From NCBI GenBank assembly GCA_014529385.2, contig CM043944.1:56799268-56863267 (forward strand): a stretch of DNA of 64,000 nt. The letters run 5' to 3'. This DNA comes from Adiantum capillus-veneris. Lineage: Eukaryota; Streptophyta; Polypodiopsida; Polypodiales; Pteridaceae. Each line of letters opens with the position of its first letter. Within the stretch, counting starts at the first letter, position 1. Under the pieces are notes generated by a model. It saw only the letters and a list, made by a program, of their open reading frames with translations. It made no database searches and was not told where the DNA came from. This document shows positions 21,941 through 33,434 of this stretch, one piece after another. Made by a program: the position numbers and the translations under genes.

Positions 21941-24900
21941 TTAATGTAGGCTTTTGCGTATCTTTAGAAGGGACTCATATCGCGCATGCTGGGCGAGTAA
22001 CGTCGGGGCGAATATATCTGTGTTGATGGTGAAGAAGCCGTTGTAGAAGGCTTCTTCAAAGGCCTCGAGGTGATAAGAAGGCAAAAAAATAATTCTCTGA
22101 TATAGTGCATGTATCACCTCATGAGAAGGCTGAGCAGACACATCGTAGGCACATCTTGGAAGAAAAAGATACTGTCTGTCACCTATCTAGGTTTGAAGGT
22201 TTCGAAGACCACCAGAAGGGTTTTACATATTTTTCTTAGCATGATGCAAGAAAGGTCAGGCAAGCGAGTGAACAATTTGATGGCTCCCGTTAGGGTTTTC
22301 ACCATGTATTTCTCACTCATTCTCTCGCCTGCCTTCAAGCTTGGCAGCTTCGGGTAATTTAGCCAAGTGGGTTGGCTTCTCTGCAATAGTTCTTGGGCCT
22401 TGCATGTCCGTATCCTTGGTAGAGGGCAAAAACTGAGGTTGTCTCTGATTCTTTTGGGTGCCTCTACCAGATAAATTAGATATTGCGGATATTTTGTGAG
22501 CCATGCCTTTCTCCACCTGGGTTGAGAATCCACTATCAGCTTGAGTCCTTCAGGTTTGGAGATATCTGCTTTGTACAATGGCACTATTGGCTCCTCTATT
22601 ATCCGTTTGTTGATTGTAGCAGCTTCATACTTTAGCACTGTATATGGGAGAGAAGGTTGTAGCCATTCACGCCGAATGGTATTGGCATCTATCTTCTGAA
22701 TGGCCATTGATTTAAACACTCTCTGCTCCCAGTCCAATGCTTCTTTGGTTGTGTCTCTTACTGCCGCTTCTATGGCCTTCTGCAACTTTTCTTCTTCTTG
22801 TTGTGTCAGATCCTGGGGTTCTTGTGAGGGTCCCATCAGGATGTCCTCTTGCATGGTGGTGTCCACTGGATCTGACACATTCTCTATGTCGATTCCTTCC
22901 ATTGTTGCTAGCCCGGTGCTAAGCTGTTGCTCTTCGGTTTGTTGTTGGCCTTTCAGCTCATATATTTGCTGTTGAAATGCCTTCTTTGCCTCTTCTACTT
23001 GATCTTTCATGTTTACTAGGAGGTCATTCATATCTGCATTGATTTTTTCCGCCTTCTAGCTCATTTTTCATGGCCTGGTTCTCTTTTTCCAAGAGGTTTT
23101 GCATTACATGAGATCCCTCGGCCAGCATCAGTCTTTGCCTCTTCTCCAGTGTTAACTCCTTTTGGAGCTCCTTCATTTGTTCTTCATACAAATCAGTCTC
23201 TGAAGTTCAGCCAGTCAAGCTAGCAACTCTGACTCTGGCCGGAGATGCTCTTAGCCTTTGGATGGTCTGATCTTTTAACTCTATTACCTCATCCTGGCTT
23301 GTCTCATGTTCTATCTCGGCCTTTTCCTTGGCATTCCTCAGGGTTTCAACCTCCTTGGACTCATCAGCAAGTTTTAGAGTCAGGTTGTTCCTCTCTTTTT
23401 CCACATCTGTCAGTGACTTGCTGATTTTCTTGTATTCCTCTTCTCTCTATGAAGCTTGTGTTCGGCTGCCTGATTGTGTTGTTCCATTTCCTGGCATCTT
23501 TGTAATGCCGTGTCCAGACTGGCTTGTAGATTTGTTTATTTCTCTATGTTCTCTTTGCACTGTTTTTGCAGTAAATCCACTTCAGCCTTGATGTAAACTT
23601 CATTTGTTTTGAGAGTGTCAATCTCACTCTCAGTGGCCATTGATATTGCTCTGAGCCTGGTTAGCTTTTGCATTACTGCATCCCAATCATTGGTCGGTGG
23701 CTGTAGGTCCAGTGTATCGGTGGCCATCTCTTTCAGTTCTACTAACCGAAGGCTCTGCATCTGTTCCTTGGGCCTTGTGCTTGTCAACTCAAAGGCTACC
23801 GTAACTGCCTCTTCTCAAGAGTACCCCGCAGCTAGTAGATCAAGAAATATTCTAAAATTTCTTTCCTCTGGATCTAGCTGCTCATCTTTTGGTTCAACTT
23901 CTTCTTTCTGCTCTTCCTCTTTGGTCTTCTCTTGCTTGGAATCTTCTTGTTCATCAGGTCTGTCCAGCTCCACTTTTTGTTGGGTTTGTGGAGGGCTAAG
24001 AGGAGGTGGTGATGGGGGTGGACTGTATTCCCGGCTTGGGTGGAGTTGGTGGCTTCTTCTTGAAATCTCTGTCCGCCTTCCTCCTCTTCTAGCAGCTATT
24101 GTCTCACTTTGTCCACTTATTCTTCTGTAAATGGGATATTTGGGATATTCTCCGCTGTGGCATATAAGATCTCAAAGTTTTTGATATAGTCTTTGAATAG
24201 ATCCCGGTGAAATCTTCCATATGATCTTGACATGGCTTCTAGGGATGGCTTCCACAACTCGCTCAAATCTCCTTTGAGTGCTCTCTCGGCTCTGAAGCTT
24301 TCCATTAGTCTTTCTAGCCGTGCCACTTTCTGTGACTTGGTTTCTTTGATTGGCACTTGTAGACTTTCTTTCTTTCCCTTCTTCGACTCTGGCGGCTCTT
24401 CTAGCACGGTCTTTAACCGGCGCTTCATCCTTGTCGCTACTCTGGGTGCCTTGGGAGGTTCTTATTCTTTGTCCTCTTTCATCTTTAGCCAATCATTTTG
24501 TGAGGGAGGTCCATACCAGTTTCCCTTGGCATGCAATGGTCCATAGACAACTTTTGTTATCAGATCACCAAGTACAATATAGTTGGGATTCATGTTACCC
24601 ATCTTCACCAGGTTGTCGTGGATGTAAGCGGCATAATTTATCTCTTTTGGTTTGCCCTTTTGCACTGCCCAGGTGGAGGTGGTAGCAATGGATCCAGGTG
24701 CCATCTTGTACTTCTGTGGCCGCTTTGTACACATGTGAAAGTATTGGTTGTAGAGCTGGCTCATGATAGCCACTTTTGGGTTTGCAATATCTTCAAATGT
24801 GTAGTTGTTCTTCTTTTCCGAGTAGACCTTGACTTCATCTCGCCTCTTTGTCACACTATCTCCTTTGCTTGAGATGTCAAGTGCGGCTACCACCACCCTC

Positions 24901-25310
24901 TCTGTGATGACAATCATGGTATCTGGCTTGCCTTGCAGATCGGTGACTCGGGCCACTTCATCTTCTTTGATTGTGGTTAAAAATTCCCACACTCTTTTTA
25001 TATCAATTCCCGCTCGCAAAGCTTCAAAGTAGTTGTGGAGATCTAGCTTTTCCAGGTAATCCCCCATCTTGCTCCTGACAAATTCATTGAGCTCTCGTGG
25101 TATCATGGGTAGCTCTACTGCATTCCCTTCAGGATCTTTGAATATCCCTTGGTAGATTCTCAAATCATTGGACTCTAGAAAATCGTCTTGAATCCATGTG
25201 CTGGTGGGCTTTAGGGTTACTCTTGCTATCACAAATGGCTCCACTTCTTCTAAGTAGTAGTATTTTATTGTCATCCTCTTCTTCTTTGCAGGTGATTCTC
25301 CGGTTGCCAT
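21941..25310 (-). pseudogene. Family-M coiled-coil protein (about 1,100 codons), retroelement-borne
   Basis: Start at ATG 25310 (MATGESPAKKKRMTIKYYY), after a non-coding leader. N-terminal globular part of ~280 residues (24462-25310), then a basic helical part (24117-24461), a Pro/Glu-rich acidic stretch (~23830-24060), long Glu/Lys/Leu heptad-like coiled coils (~23050-23800), and a C-terminal domain (21941-23031) matched by the copy at 2-682. Stops at 24462-24464 and 24117-24119 and at least two frameshifts break it. No RT, IN, PR or RNase H motif is present. The N-terminal part loosely recalls the 'putative plant transposon protein' type, but I am not sure. The whole unit has LTR, PPT and leader, so it looks like the single gene of a non-autonomous LTR element. 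Confidence 0.65.
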
Positions 25311-25476
25311 GGATCCTGTTGCACTCAGTAGTCCGAAGTTAGCGTTTTTTACATATTAGCTGATAAATTGAGTTCTAACTACTCAAATGACTTGAACATT
25401 GAAAATAAAGCTCAAAAGGTACTAGGAAAACTCTGCACATGCTCACAATAGCTTTCTAGCTAAAAAATTATCATGT

Positions 25477-26345
25477 GGACATCCTACGCGTAGGATGTCT
25501 ACCTTGTCAGTTTTTGGTGAAACTTGGCAGGCTTGTGCCCCTTGACCTGTGCAACATGGCTATGCAACTGGAAATGGGTTTGGGCATCAAAAAGTGCAAT
25601 TTTAGGCATTAGGCTCAAAAATTGGGTAGGATGTCCTCAACAGGTGGCAAATGATATTCAAATGGGTTGAAAGTTGATATACAGGCTTCTTACACCATGT
25701 TAATGGTTTCCATGAAGTCAGATCCTGCATAGTAGGTCAAAATCACACTGGAGACATCCTACGCGTAGGATGTCTATTTCATCAAAATGACTTGAAGTTG
25801 GTTCTCGGGTTAGCCCTTGGCATGTGGAATATGGCCCTGCTCTTGGATTTTGATTTGGATAAGCATTGGTGTTGTTAAGAGCATGTGTAGTGTTTTAAGG
25901 CTCAAAAAGTGCATCTTGGAGGTATTGGGGGCCAAATGTGATGGGAATGGATTGAAATTTGATGCATGAGCTTAGGAAGGTGTTATAAAGAGATCTAGAA
26001 CTCAAAAATACCATCTGGGGGCCAAATTGGTCATTTAGACATCCTACGCGTAGGATGTCTATTTCATCATTTTTCACATCTGACCCCACAATTAGCTTGG
26101 TAATGTGCTCATGAGTATATTGTGCAAGTTTCATGTGATTTGGACTATTTTTGGTAGGTCTAGGACCCATTGTTGCCTCTATGCTCTGACTTTGAGTTTT
26201 TTGATGCACTTGAGGTCAACTTTTGTCCAAATGTGATGAAACTTGGTGGCTAGCATGTACAGGCTATTCAAAAACTGTGTGTGATATGAGATGTTGAGTT
26301 TGGTTCCCATATGTGGCCTTCAGACATCCTACGCGTAGGATGTCT
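25477..26345 (-). repeat. Leader tandem repeats with perfect palindromes (four copies)
   Basis: Sites start at 25477, 25752, 26037 and 26322, spaced 275, 285 and 285 bp. All contain the perfect core ACATCCTACGCGTAGGATGT. Each unit also has a diverged 'AATGG-TTGAAA-TTGAT' box about 100 bp before the palindrome. They lie directly upstream of the family-M start codon on its sense strand. Confidence 0.9.
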
Positions 26346-27953
26346 CGAGATGAAATTTATGTGAGAAGTGCTACTGGTGCCTGCCTTGAGCCCCCCTTAG
26401 TCCCTTTTAAGCCCTATTTCACAAAAAAGTCAAATAGATAGAAAGAAACTCCCTGTTTGGCTTTCAGAGCCTCTGAGCCATTTTCTGACTCTTGGAGTGC
26501 TTTTGGGCGATGAAATTTCTTGATGTTAGTCTCCATAGATTCACGGTCGCTTGGGGATCCTTGCCATATGGTTTTTGTTGACTTTGGCTTCACCGGAGCT
26601 CCGTTTGGCAATTTGTCGCTCTCGAAGCACCCATGGTTGCGTTTACATGTCGTCGATGACTTGTGGTGGTTTACCACCATAGGACCTGGTTGTTGATGGT
26701 CTAGCAAAGCCGCTCGTGAAGTTTGGTGGCAAACGGACATGCAGTTTGGCCGCCGTGAGAGCTAGTTGACGCTTTGTGTGTCTTATGCCGTTTCTGAAGC
26801 TTAATGCCGCTTCGAGTTACCTTATGTCCATGTGGGCTATATAGACTTGTCGAGCATGTCGAGATGCTCCTACCCATGAGTTCTGGTAGCATTTGGGCGC
26901 CTTTCCACCGATTTACCATTTGGTGGCCTCTTGCAAGGCTCTAGAAATTAGGGTTTTTCCCAATGGTTTTCCGCTGCCTTTGGGAATTCAAAAGTGCTCT
27001 CCTATGCTAGGGTAAGTTGCCGATGAAGCCTCATTGCTTTTGGGTTAGTTGTTAGGTGGCCACTTCTACCTGTAGGTCTCTACTGCTCGCTTCCCGTGTG
27101 AACCCTACGCTAGTTTTCGCGACAAAACATCAAACATACGCGAAAAGCTCAAGGTGGTGAGCCTACCTCTCATGTCTGGAGCCTGTCGGGTGGTCGTACG
27201 TGTCGTAGAAGCCGCTGGAAGTCCGGTTTGCTCTAGGTGGCAAGAGCTCTCTCTCAAGAAGGCAATAGTAGAAATGAGCTTTAAATGAAGTGAAAAAATC
27301 TTATAATGGGGGTCCCGAACCACTTTCCATGAAATTTGACAGGTGCTCTCAACTTCTTGCGCGATGCGGTTTAGGCTCAAAAAATTCTTGATTTGGACTC
27401 CATTTGCACAGTTTCCGAGAAATTTGACGTTTTGGTCAAAATCTGGCCATGGCCAAAAAACATGCTTTCCGCTCTATTCACATAGTTGCACCCCCATTGT
27501 ACCATAGGTTGTCCTATAGTCACTGATTATCCCCATATTTTTTGTTTTTCATTACGATCGTATTTCACCTGCTTTTTGTATTTTTGAAGTTTTTCTGTCG
27601 ATAATTAGTAAAATTAAAAAGAAAATAGAAAAATAAACCCAAAAAATCCCCAAAAATCAAAATAACTCAAAAACATCACCGCAAAACACTATATACACTC
27701 ACATGCATTTCTCTGTTTTACCAATATTTTGCCCGAAAAATGACTATTTTTACCTATATACACACACACACACACACACACCTAGGAGGTTGATTTGGCG
27801 TTTGGCCCCATATACTTGTAGATTCATGCTATATAAGGGCATATGTACTTAGGTTAGTCCAGAAAATTTTGCAATCAAACGAAAACCCTTTAAAATAGTC
27901 GAAAAACATGCCCTTTTTTGACCTTTTTACCATTGGGTCCGCATTTGAGAATG
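26346..27953. other. LTR-like region between M leader and J purine tract
   Basis: No supported gene. It begins at the J PPT (27954) on the minus strand, has a TATATAG box near 27829-27836 and a CA dinucleotide tract at 27763-27780, and leads into the M leader. It probably contains the J 3' LTR and/or the M 5' LTR, but I found neither a PBS nor a match to 20964-21888. Confidence 0.45.
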
Positions 27954-27986
27954 CCTCCCCCCCTCCTAGCCGGAGTCCTCTCGGAC
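27954..27986 (-). promoter_or_regulatory. J polypurine tract with small upstream hairpin
   Basis: Minus-strand AGGAGGGGGGGAGG at 27954-27967, almost identical to the M tract. GTCC/GGAC (27975-27986) forms a 4-bp stem just before it. Confidence 0.65.
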
Positions 27987-28222
27987 GACAAGGTATCGCC
28001 GTGGTGTATGTGTTGTGCATGGGTTAAAAATTGTGCTAATGCTCGGCCCTGTAATGTGGCCCTATATGATGCATACTCGGTCAATGCATGGAAAAATCAA
28101 TGCTGTGCAAGAGGAGGGAATAAGCAAGATTCTTATTGGCATTTGTCGTCGAGGTTTTCCGTTTGTTGTTTATTCAGTTGGCGGATTTTCTTTGCAAGTA
28201 AAATTTGTAACTCTACAGCTCG

Positions 28223-28885
28223 CTATTTGATCGTCTTTCTTGCAAAAGTTGCTTGGTTTGCCACTATTGTCGAAATGGCCATGGTTGTCTCCATGTAGAG
28301 AATTGTCGTGGCTGAATTGGCCATAGTCTTTGTCTCTTTTGCTTTCCATTTGTAGCTTTGTTTTGCAGGTTTTTGTAGGTTTATTTCTACTTCTGCGGTT
28401 GTCATTGTTTTGCTGCTGATTGGCACCCACATAGATCGGTTTGCCGGTTTCATATGTAGTGTGTGTCTGCATGCCGATGTTGCTTGTACTGAAGGGAGTT
28501 TCTGTTGCTTTGGTTTCGGGATCCAAATGCTAGTCGCATTAAAGTCGTTAATGAGCATTCTCTTTGGGATCCATATCTTTCTTGTTCCCTTGGTTTTTGG
28601 TTGAACTGTGTGCTTTTGTTGACTTCTTCTGTTGTATTGTGGTAGGTCTGCCATGTCACCTCTATCCTTCCGCACCCATACTTGTTTTTCGCGTGTTGCT
28701 AACCTTGATCTTTGCACTGCGGTCTGCGTTGTTTCATGTTTGTAGTGAACATGGTTGGCAGTTCCCTTGTTGGTTGCCATGGGTATCGTGTTGTTCTTTA
28801 GTGGCACCCATCCTTTTGTTTCTTTATCCAGTGATTGCATTGCTACCATCTGATTCTTCCGGGATTGCTGAGCAAAAGCTACCAC
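28223..28885 (-). pseudogene. J C-terminal basic region with repeated W-I/V-P motifs
   Basis: 220 codons, very rich in Lys, Thr, Gln and Asn, and predicted disordered. Short motifs recur: GWVPLKN, VWVRKD, IWIPKRM, IWIPKPK, MWVPISS. It follows the protease-like domain after a stop near 28886 and ends 260 bp before the PPT, so it is the extreme C-terminus of the J polyprotein. The last third changes frame relative to a His/Asn-rich alternative frame, so a frameshift is likely. Function unknown; perhaps nucleic-acid binding because of charge. Confidence 0.45.
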
Positions 28886-28924
28886 CTATTGTTCTTGTGG
28901 ATGATGAATTTTGATTGCATCTGC

Positions 28925-29372
28925 ATTTCAATCTATCTGCACATTATACTCTTTTTGCCAAGGTTGTCCTAACAACATGGGGTGTTGTGTGCTTTCATCC
29001 TCAACCACATAAAACTTGTGTGGGTAAATATATTGATGTATTTGTACATGCAATATAGTCCAGCCCAATGTTTTTAGCGAATGTGATGTACTACTTTCCA
29101 ACACTTTGTGGAGTAGGATGTAGTTGATCTTTGGGCTTGAGCTGTTTGTATAATCTGTAAGAGATTAGATTTGCTTGAGCTCCAGAATCGAGCAATGCCA
29201 TCGATTCAACTTGATTGCTACCCACTTTTATTGCAATTATTGGCTCCACTGTGTCTTCATCCAAATTCTTTAGTGGAATAGCATTTATTCACAACGGTGA
29301 TCCACATTGCTGTTGTTGTCGTAGAAGCCGTCTTTTTGTAATGCGTTCTTTTGCTTCTGCTTGGACCTCTTC
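28925..29372 (-). pseudogene. J retropepsin-like aspartic protease, downstream of integrase
   Basis: In the same frame as the integrase end, past stops at 29373-29375 and 29289-29291, lies IKVGSNQVESMALLDSGAQ. It has the D-S-G active site (codons 29181-29189) followed by ANLISYRLYKQL. A further stop at 29091-29093 and a frameshift near 29015 precede PMLLGQPWQKE, the usual end-of-domain motif. The length and spacing (~110 residues) fit a Ty3-type protease. Its place after the integrase is not the normal PR-RT-RH-IN order. Inactive as it stands. Confidence 0.7.
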
Positions 29373-29708
29373 TCATACCCTTTGTTTCTCTTTCATCCTT
29401 TGTTTTTCTTGATGGATTTGTTGAAGCATATCTTGTGTTAGTGGAAAATGAGAATTTTTTAATCGACACCCACTAATCCAATTTGGCATTTCTTCACGTG
29501 CTAATGTAGCAAGTTTGACAGCTCCACTTTGTGATAAGTCACTAATCACAAAGGGTCCCATCCCTCGCTTTTTAAGTTTCTTGGCATGTTGCTTCAAGGT
29601 ATAAACAAATACATAATCACCTATTTTGAACTCTTTCATGCGCACATGCTTGTCAAAAAACTCTTTTTGTCTTCTCTTTTTAGCATAGATCGAAGCTACA
29701 GCTCTCAA
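29373..29708 (-). pseudogene. J integrase C-terminal part
   Basis: 111 codons. A helical basic start (AKKRRQKEFFDKHVRMKEF) precedes a GPF-type chromodomain-adjacent fold with KRGMGPFVISDLSQSG, then a long charged helix (QQIHQEKQRMKEKQ). The stop between this frame and the core at 29709-29711 is in frame, so it is the same ORF with a nonsense change. Confidence 0.8.
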
Positions 29709-30353
29709 TCAAAGTTCATCTAGCTTTTCAAGATCATCTATTCTTGAAGAGAGCTCATGCCATGTCCATTCTAAGCGTTTGGCTACGCGTAGAGTTGGAA
29801 TTAAAAATTCTATGGGTAATATAGCATTTAGATCAAACACCATGTTGTACGGTGTTGTTCCTATTGATGTTTTGTAAGCTACCCGGTATGTCCATAGTGT
29901 TGAGTGTAATTGCTGATCCCAGGCTGTCCTTGACTCTGATATAATTTTAGTCAGAACAATGCATAGTGTTTTATTTGTGGCCTCAGCTTGTCCATTCACC
30001 TGTGGATGATATGGAGCATATTTTCTATGTATGAGTACCATGAATTCCTTTAGCAGATATTCAATGACATCATTAAGAAAATGTGTTCCTTGATCACTAA
30101 CAATTTCTATTGGTAGTCTGTATCTTACAAAGACATTCTCATACAAATATTGTGCAGTAGTTCGTGCGTCTGCTTTTTGTGTTTCCTTGGCTTCCGCCCA
30201 TTTTGTGAGATAGTCCGTAGCCACAATGATATATTGGGTATGGGTGCGATATGCAAGGGGTGAAATAGTCCCCACAAAATCAATGCCCCATTTTGCAAAT
30301 TCCCTTGCTCCCATCATTGGCCGTAGAGGCATCTCATATCTCTTTATCGGCAC
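29709..30353 (-). pseudogene. J integrase catalytic core
   Basis: 215 codons. DDE residues are present: KWGIDFVGTI, SDQGTHF and NGQAEATNK. The frame continues upstream through a TAG at 30363-30365 into the zinc-binding part. All three acids are kept, so damage is limited to nonsense changes. Confidence 0.88.
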
Positions 30354-30968
30354 CTTGGTACGCTAACATACTTCACAATGCTTGACAAACTTCTTAGTAT
30401 CCATATGCAATGCAAGTCACCATATTCCTGCGGCGGCTAAGACAATTTTTACCGTCTTATCGCCTGAAAAATGGCCTCCACTTATGCCTCCATGTGTGTG
30501 TTCTAGAATCAGTAGGTATTCCCTTTCACTTGCACAGATTCTAAGTTGATTGTCCTTTCCTCGCTTATAGAGTTGATTCCCAATTAAATTAAAGTTGTGA
30601 GCCTCTAGCTCTATAGCCCTTTTTTGTTCTTTTGTTATGTTTTCAAGAAATTTTTTTCTTGTGGTTAAGAAATCAATGATATATTGACTCCATGCAGGTA
30701 CAATGTTTACCTGAAACAATGTTGCATGATCCACTGGTCGTTTGGCACTACATATAGTACAATTGTTAACATAAGCATGTGTGTCAGCATACATAGTTGG
30801 CCAAAAAACCCCTAATTGTTTCAGTCGTTGGTGTGTTTTCATTGTTGAACAATGAAATGCACAACCCTGGACGTGTGCTTCTTCAAGATAACACTCGAAT
30901 TTCTCTGGATTTATACATAATCGTAGAATTTGGTCCAAGCCTAGATGATACAGTCGTTCTGAAATCAA
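30354..30968 (-). pseudogene. J tandem integrase zinc-binding modules
   Basis: Two H-H-C-C modules follow one another. The first has HVQGCAFH and then CTIC (H-x6-H, C-x2-C). The second has HGGISGGH, then, past a stop at 30417-30419, CEVC. They are separated by about 75 residues that include ITKEQKRAIELEAHNF and LYKRGKDNQLR. Normal Ty3 integrases have one such module. The spacing of both is canonical, so a duplicated N-terminal domain is the simplest reading. Confidence 0.75.
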
Positions 30969-31847
30969 CTAGAAGTTTTTTGTTTGTCGAATTGTTTGTT
31001 GTTTGGATGTGTCTTCCTTGTTATCAAATCTACCTCCAAAGGAAATAATGCTAACAATTTCTTGAGACCATTTGGGTATCATTTCAATATTGAAAAGATA
31101 AGCATCAGGTATGTCATCATCTACTCCTTCAGAAGCTTCCCCGTTTTGCAGCCTTGAAAGATGATCCGCCCGTAGATGAGTTTTATCCTTTTTGACTACC
31201 ACTGTGAAGTCAAATTCTAGCAATATAATAAACCAATGTACAATTCTCCCACTATTGAATGGTTTATTTACTAGATACAAAAGAGCTTGATGATCTGTGA
31301 AGAACACAAATTTGTTTGTTGCGAGCAAATAATGCCAAAATTTCTTTATAGCATAAATCATTCCTAACCCCTCTCTTTTGGTGGTTGTGTAGTTCTTTTC
31401 TGCACTGTTTAACTGTCGGCTTGCATAAAAAAATGGGAAATCCATTGTTCCGTCTCTAGGTTGAGCCAAAAAACTCCCAATTGCATATGCAGATGTATCA
31501 ATATGAACATGGAATATCTTTTCCCAATCTGGTGCTTTAAGTACATGTGCTGATACAAGGTTTTCCTTAAGCTTTTGGAATAAAGTTTCACACTCCTCAG
31601 TCCAGTCAAAACTGACTAATAAGCAATACAGAGATTGTGCAATGATTGCATACATATATATGAATCTTCGATAATATCCGCAATGTCCCATGAAGGATTG
31701 TACTTGTTTGGCATTAGTAGGCATGGGCAAGTCTACTATGACTTTGATTTTGTCTAGGTCAATGGTTATGCCATTTCTTGAGACAATATGTCCTAAGATG
31801 CGGCCTTGCCTAACCATAAAAATGCACTTTTTCGGGTTAAGACAGAT
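30969..31847 (-). pseudogene. J RT thumb and RNase H
   Basis: 282 codons. The RT connection (FMGHCGYYRRFI) leads to RNase H with HIDTSAYAIG, KREGLGMIYAIKKF and FFTDHQALLYL, ending at RADHLSRL. The acidic residues are in place. It ends at an in-frame TAG (30969-30971). Confidence 0.85.
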
Positions 31848-32612
31848 TCAATATGTTCTGCACTTCTCAAATACCTTTTGTAAATAGTCAATATGTTCTT
31901 CTCGTAGAAGAGAGTGTACACATAGATCATCCATATATATTTCTAAGAATATTCTCAGGTATTCTTTGAACGCATGAGTCATTAACCTTTGAAAGGTAGC
32001 TGGGGCATTGGTCAGGCCAAAAGGCATAACTCTATACGCATATAGTCCCCATTCTATGGCAAACGTTGTTTTGTGTTGATCCTCTATTGCAATTGCCAGT
32101 TGGTTTTATCCTGAAAACCCATCTAGAAAGGAATAATCCCGTTTCCCAGCCACCCTCTCAAGTACATGTTTTGTGATAGGTAAGGGGTTACTATCCCTTA
32201 TGGTGGTTGCATTTACTTTTTTGAGGTTCACACACACTCGTAGCTTTCCGTTCTTTTTGGGGAAAACCACAATGGGTGACACCCAATCTGTATGTTTGAC
32301 TTCATAGATGAATTCAACATCCATCAGCTTCTCAATCTCCTCTTTGATTCGTTTAGAAAATGTGTCATTATATGTGTAAGGACACTGTTTACTAGGTTTG
32401 GCATCTGGTTTCAACGGTATTGTATGTTGGCATATCGATGGATCAACTCCTTTGAGGTCTTTGTAGGACCATGCAAACACATCTTTATACTTCTTGAGAA
32501 GTTGTGTTAGTAGTTCTTCTTCCTTAGGCTCTAAATCAGTTTTGCGATATAGACCGGCTGAGGCTCTTCGCCTGGCACAGTGAGGTCTATCCATTTTGCA
32601 TTTTCCGGCCAA
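31848..32612 (-). pseudogene. J reverse transcriptase
   Basis: The open piece 32106-32612 has the fingers with WVSPIVVFPKKNGKLRVCV. After a TAA at 32106-32108 the frame continues with RVMPFGLTNAPATFQR and the catalytic IYMDDLCVHS, to a TGA at 31848-31850. Two nonsense changes and no frameshift are visible across the domain. Lineage looks like common plant Ty3 rather than the G type. Confidence 0.88.
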
Positions 32613-32652
32613 TCGTAAGATTCCTGGTTTATTCTTTCCCTGACTGGTGGTG

Positions 32653-33434
32653 TCATTTGATTTTTCTGTCCTGGATGGTGAATTTTCTATAGTGGGATGT
32701 TACATTCATGTTTCCTTTTTTCGACTCCTCCTTACCATCACTTTCTCCCTCAGTAGTCCATACCTCTCGCAACAACTGTTTTAGTTCTTGGTATTTCTTT
32801 TTACGCTCCAGTTTGGTCCACTCTGGGTCTTTTGTTTTTTCGTGTTTTGATTGTTGAGATTTTTTTTTATTTTGTTTCTGTTTAGTCTTCTGTACTTGTT
32901 TTATTTCCTCTCGCGTTCCTTCCTTTCGACCTTTTGAGAATATGCCTGATATTTGGTCTTTTACACAATCTTCTGCCCTGACAAGCATTAGATAGTGAGT
33001 TTTATTTTTTATCCTGGGCATTAGGTTCTCTCTTTTTTTTTTTGCTCGTTTTTTTCTATAGCCTTCCTGGCGTCTGGGGTGTTGATTGGCAAAATCATAA
33101 AACTTGATATTCATTGTTTTCTCCCCACGCTCGCTTGAGATGTCTGAATACTCATTATCTGCATCGTTATTTACTTCCAGATGCTCAGAGGAGTTATAAA
33201 ACTTGTCTTGTTCTGGTGGTTCCACAATCTCATCTTTTGTTGGTATAAGGCTTACCATGTAATAGGGTAGCACATCATAGCCGTCCTTATCGCAAAATTT
33301 TATCGTTGGGCTATCTGTAATGGTACATACATCCAATGTTGCTAGTATGTGTTCCCATTCCAAAGGTTCTAAGGCATCTTCAAGAAAAGGTTCTGGAACA
33401 TAATACTTGTCCTCAATAGCTCTTTCTAAGACGT
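32653..33434 (-). pseudogene. J region upstream of RT (Gag end or linker)
   Basis: Open frame of ~260 codons with an acidic first half (EDALEPLEWEH, then a Ser/Glu-rich stretch) and a strongly basic Lys/Glu second half. No D-S/T-G or ILG-type protease motif is seen. The apparent start MCSHTSL comes from the copia LTR and is not real; the J sequence resumes at 38584. Confidence 0.55.

Noticed and set aside
22700-25032. Plus-strand ORFs opposite the M gene (e.g. 23609-24130)
   Set aside because: Shadows of the minus-strand coding frame; Ser/Leu-rich compositions typical of antisense coiled-coil sequence.
25477-26345. Regularly spaced identical palindromes as a CRISPR array
   Set aside because: Spacing of ~285 bp is far too long, intervening DNA is itself repetitive and diverged, there are no cas genes, and the setting is a plant retroelement leader.
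28564-28914. Plus-strand ORF rich in Phe/Cys/Leu that looks like a membrane protein
   Set aside because: Antisense of the basic J tail; hydrophobicity is a by-product of Lys/Thr/Gln codons on the other strand.
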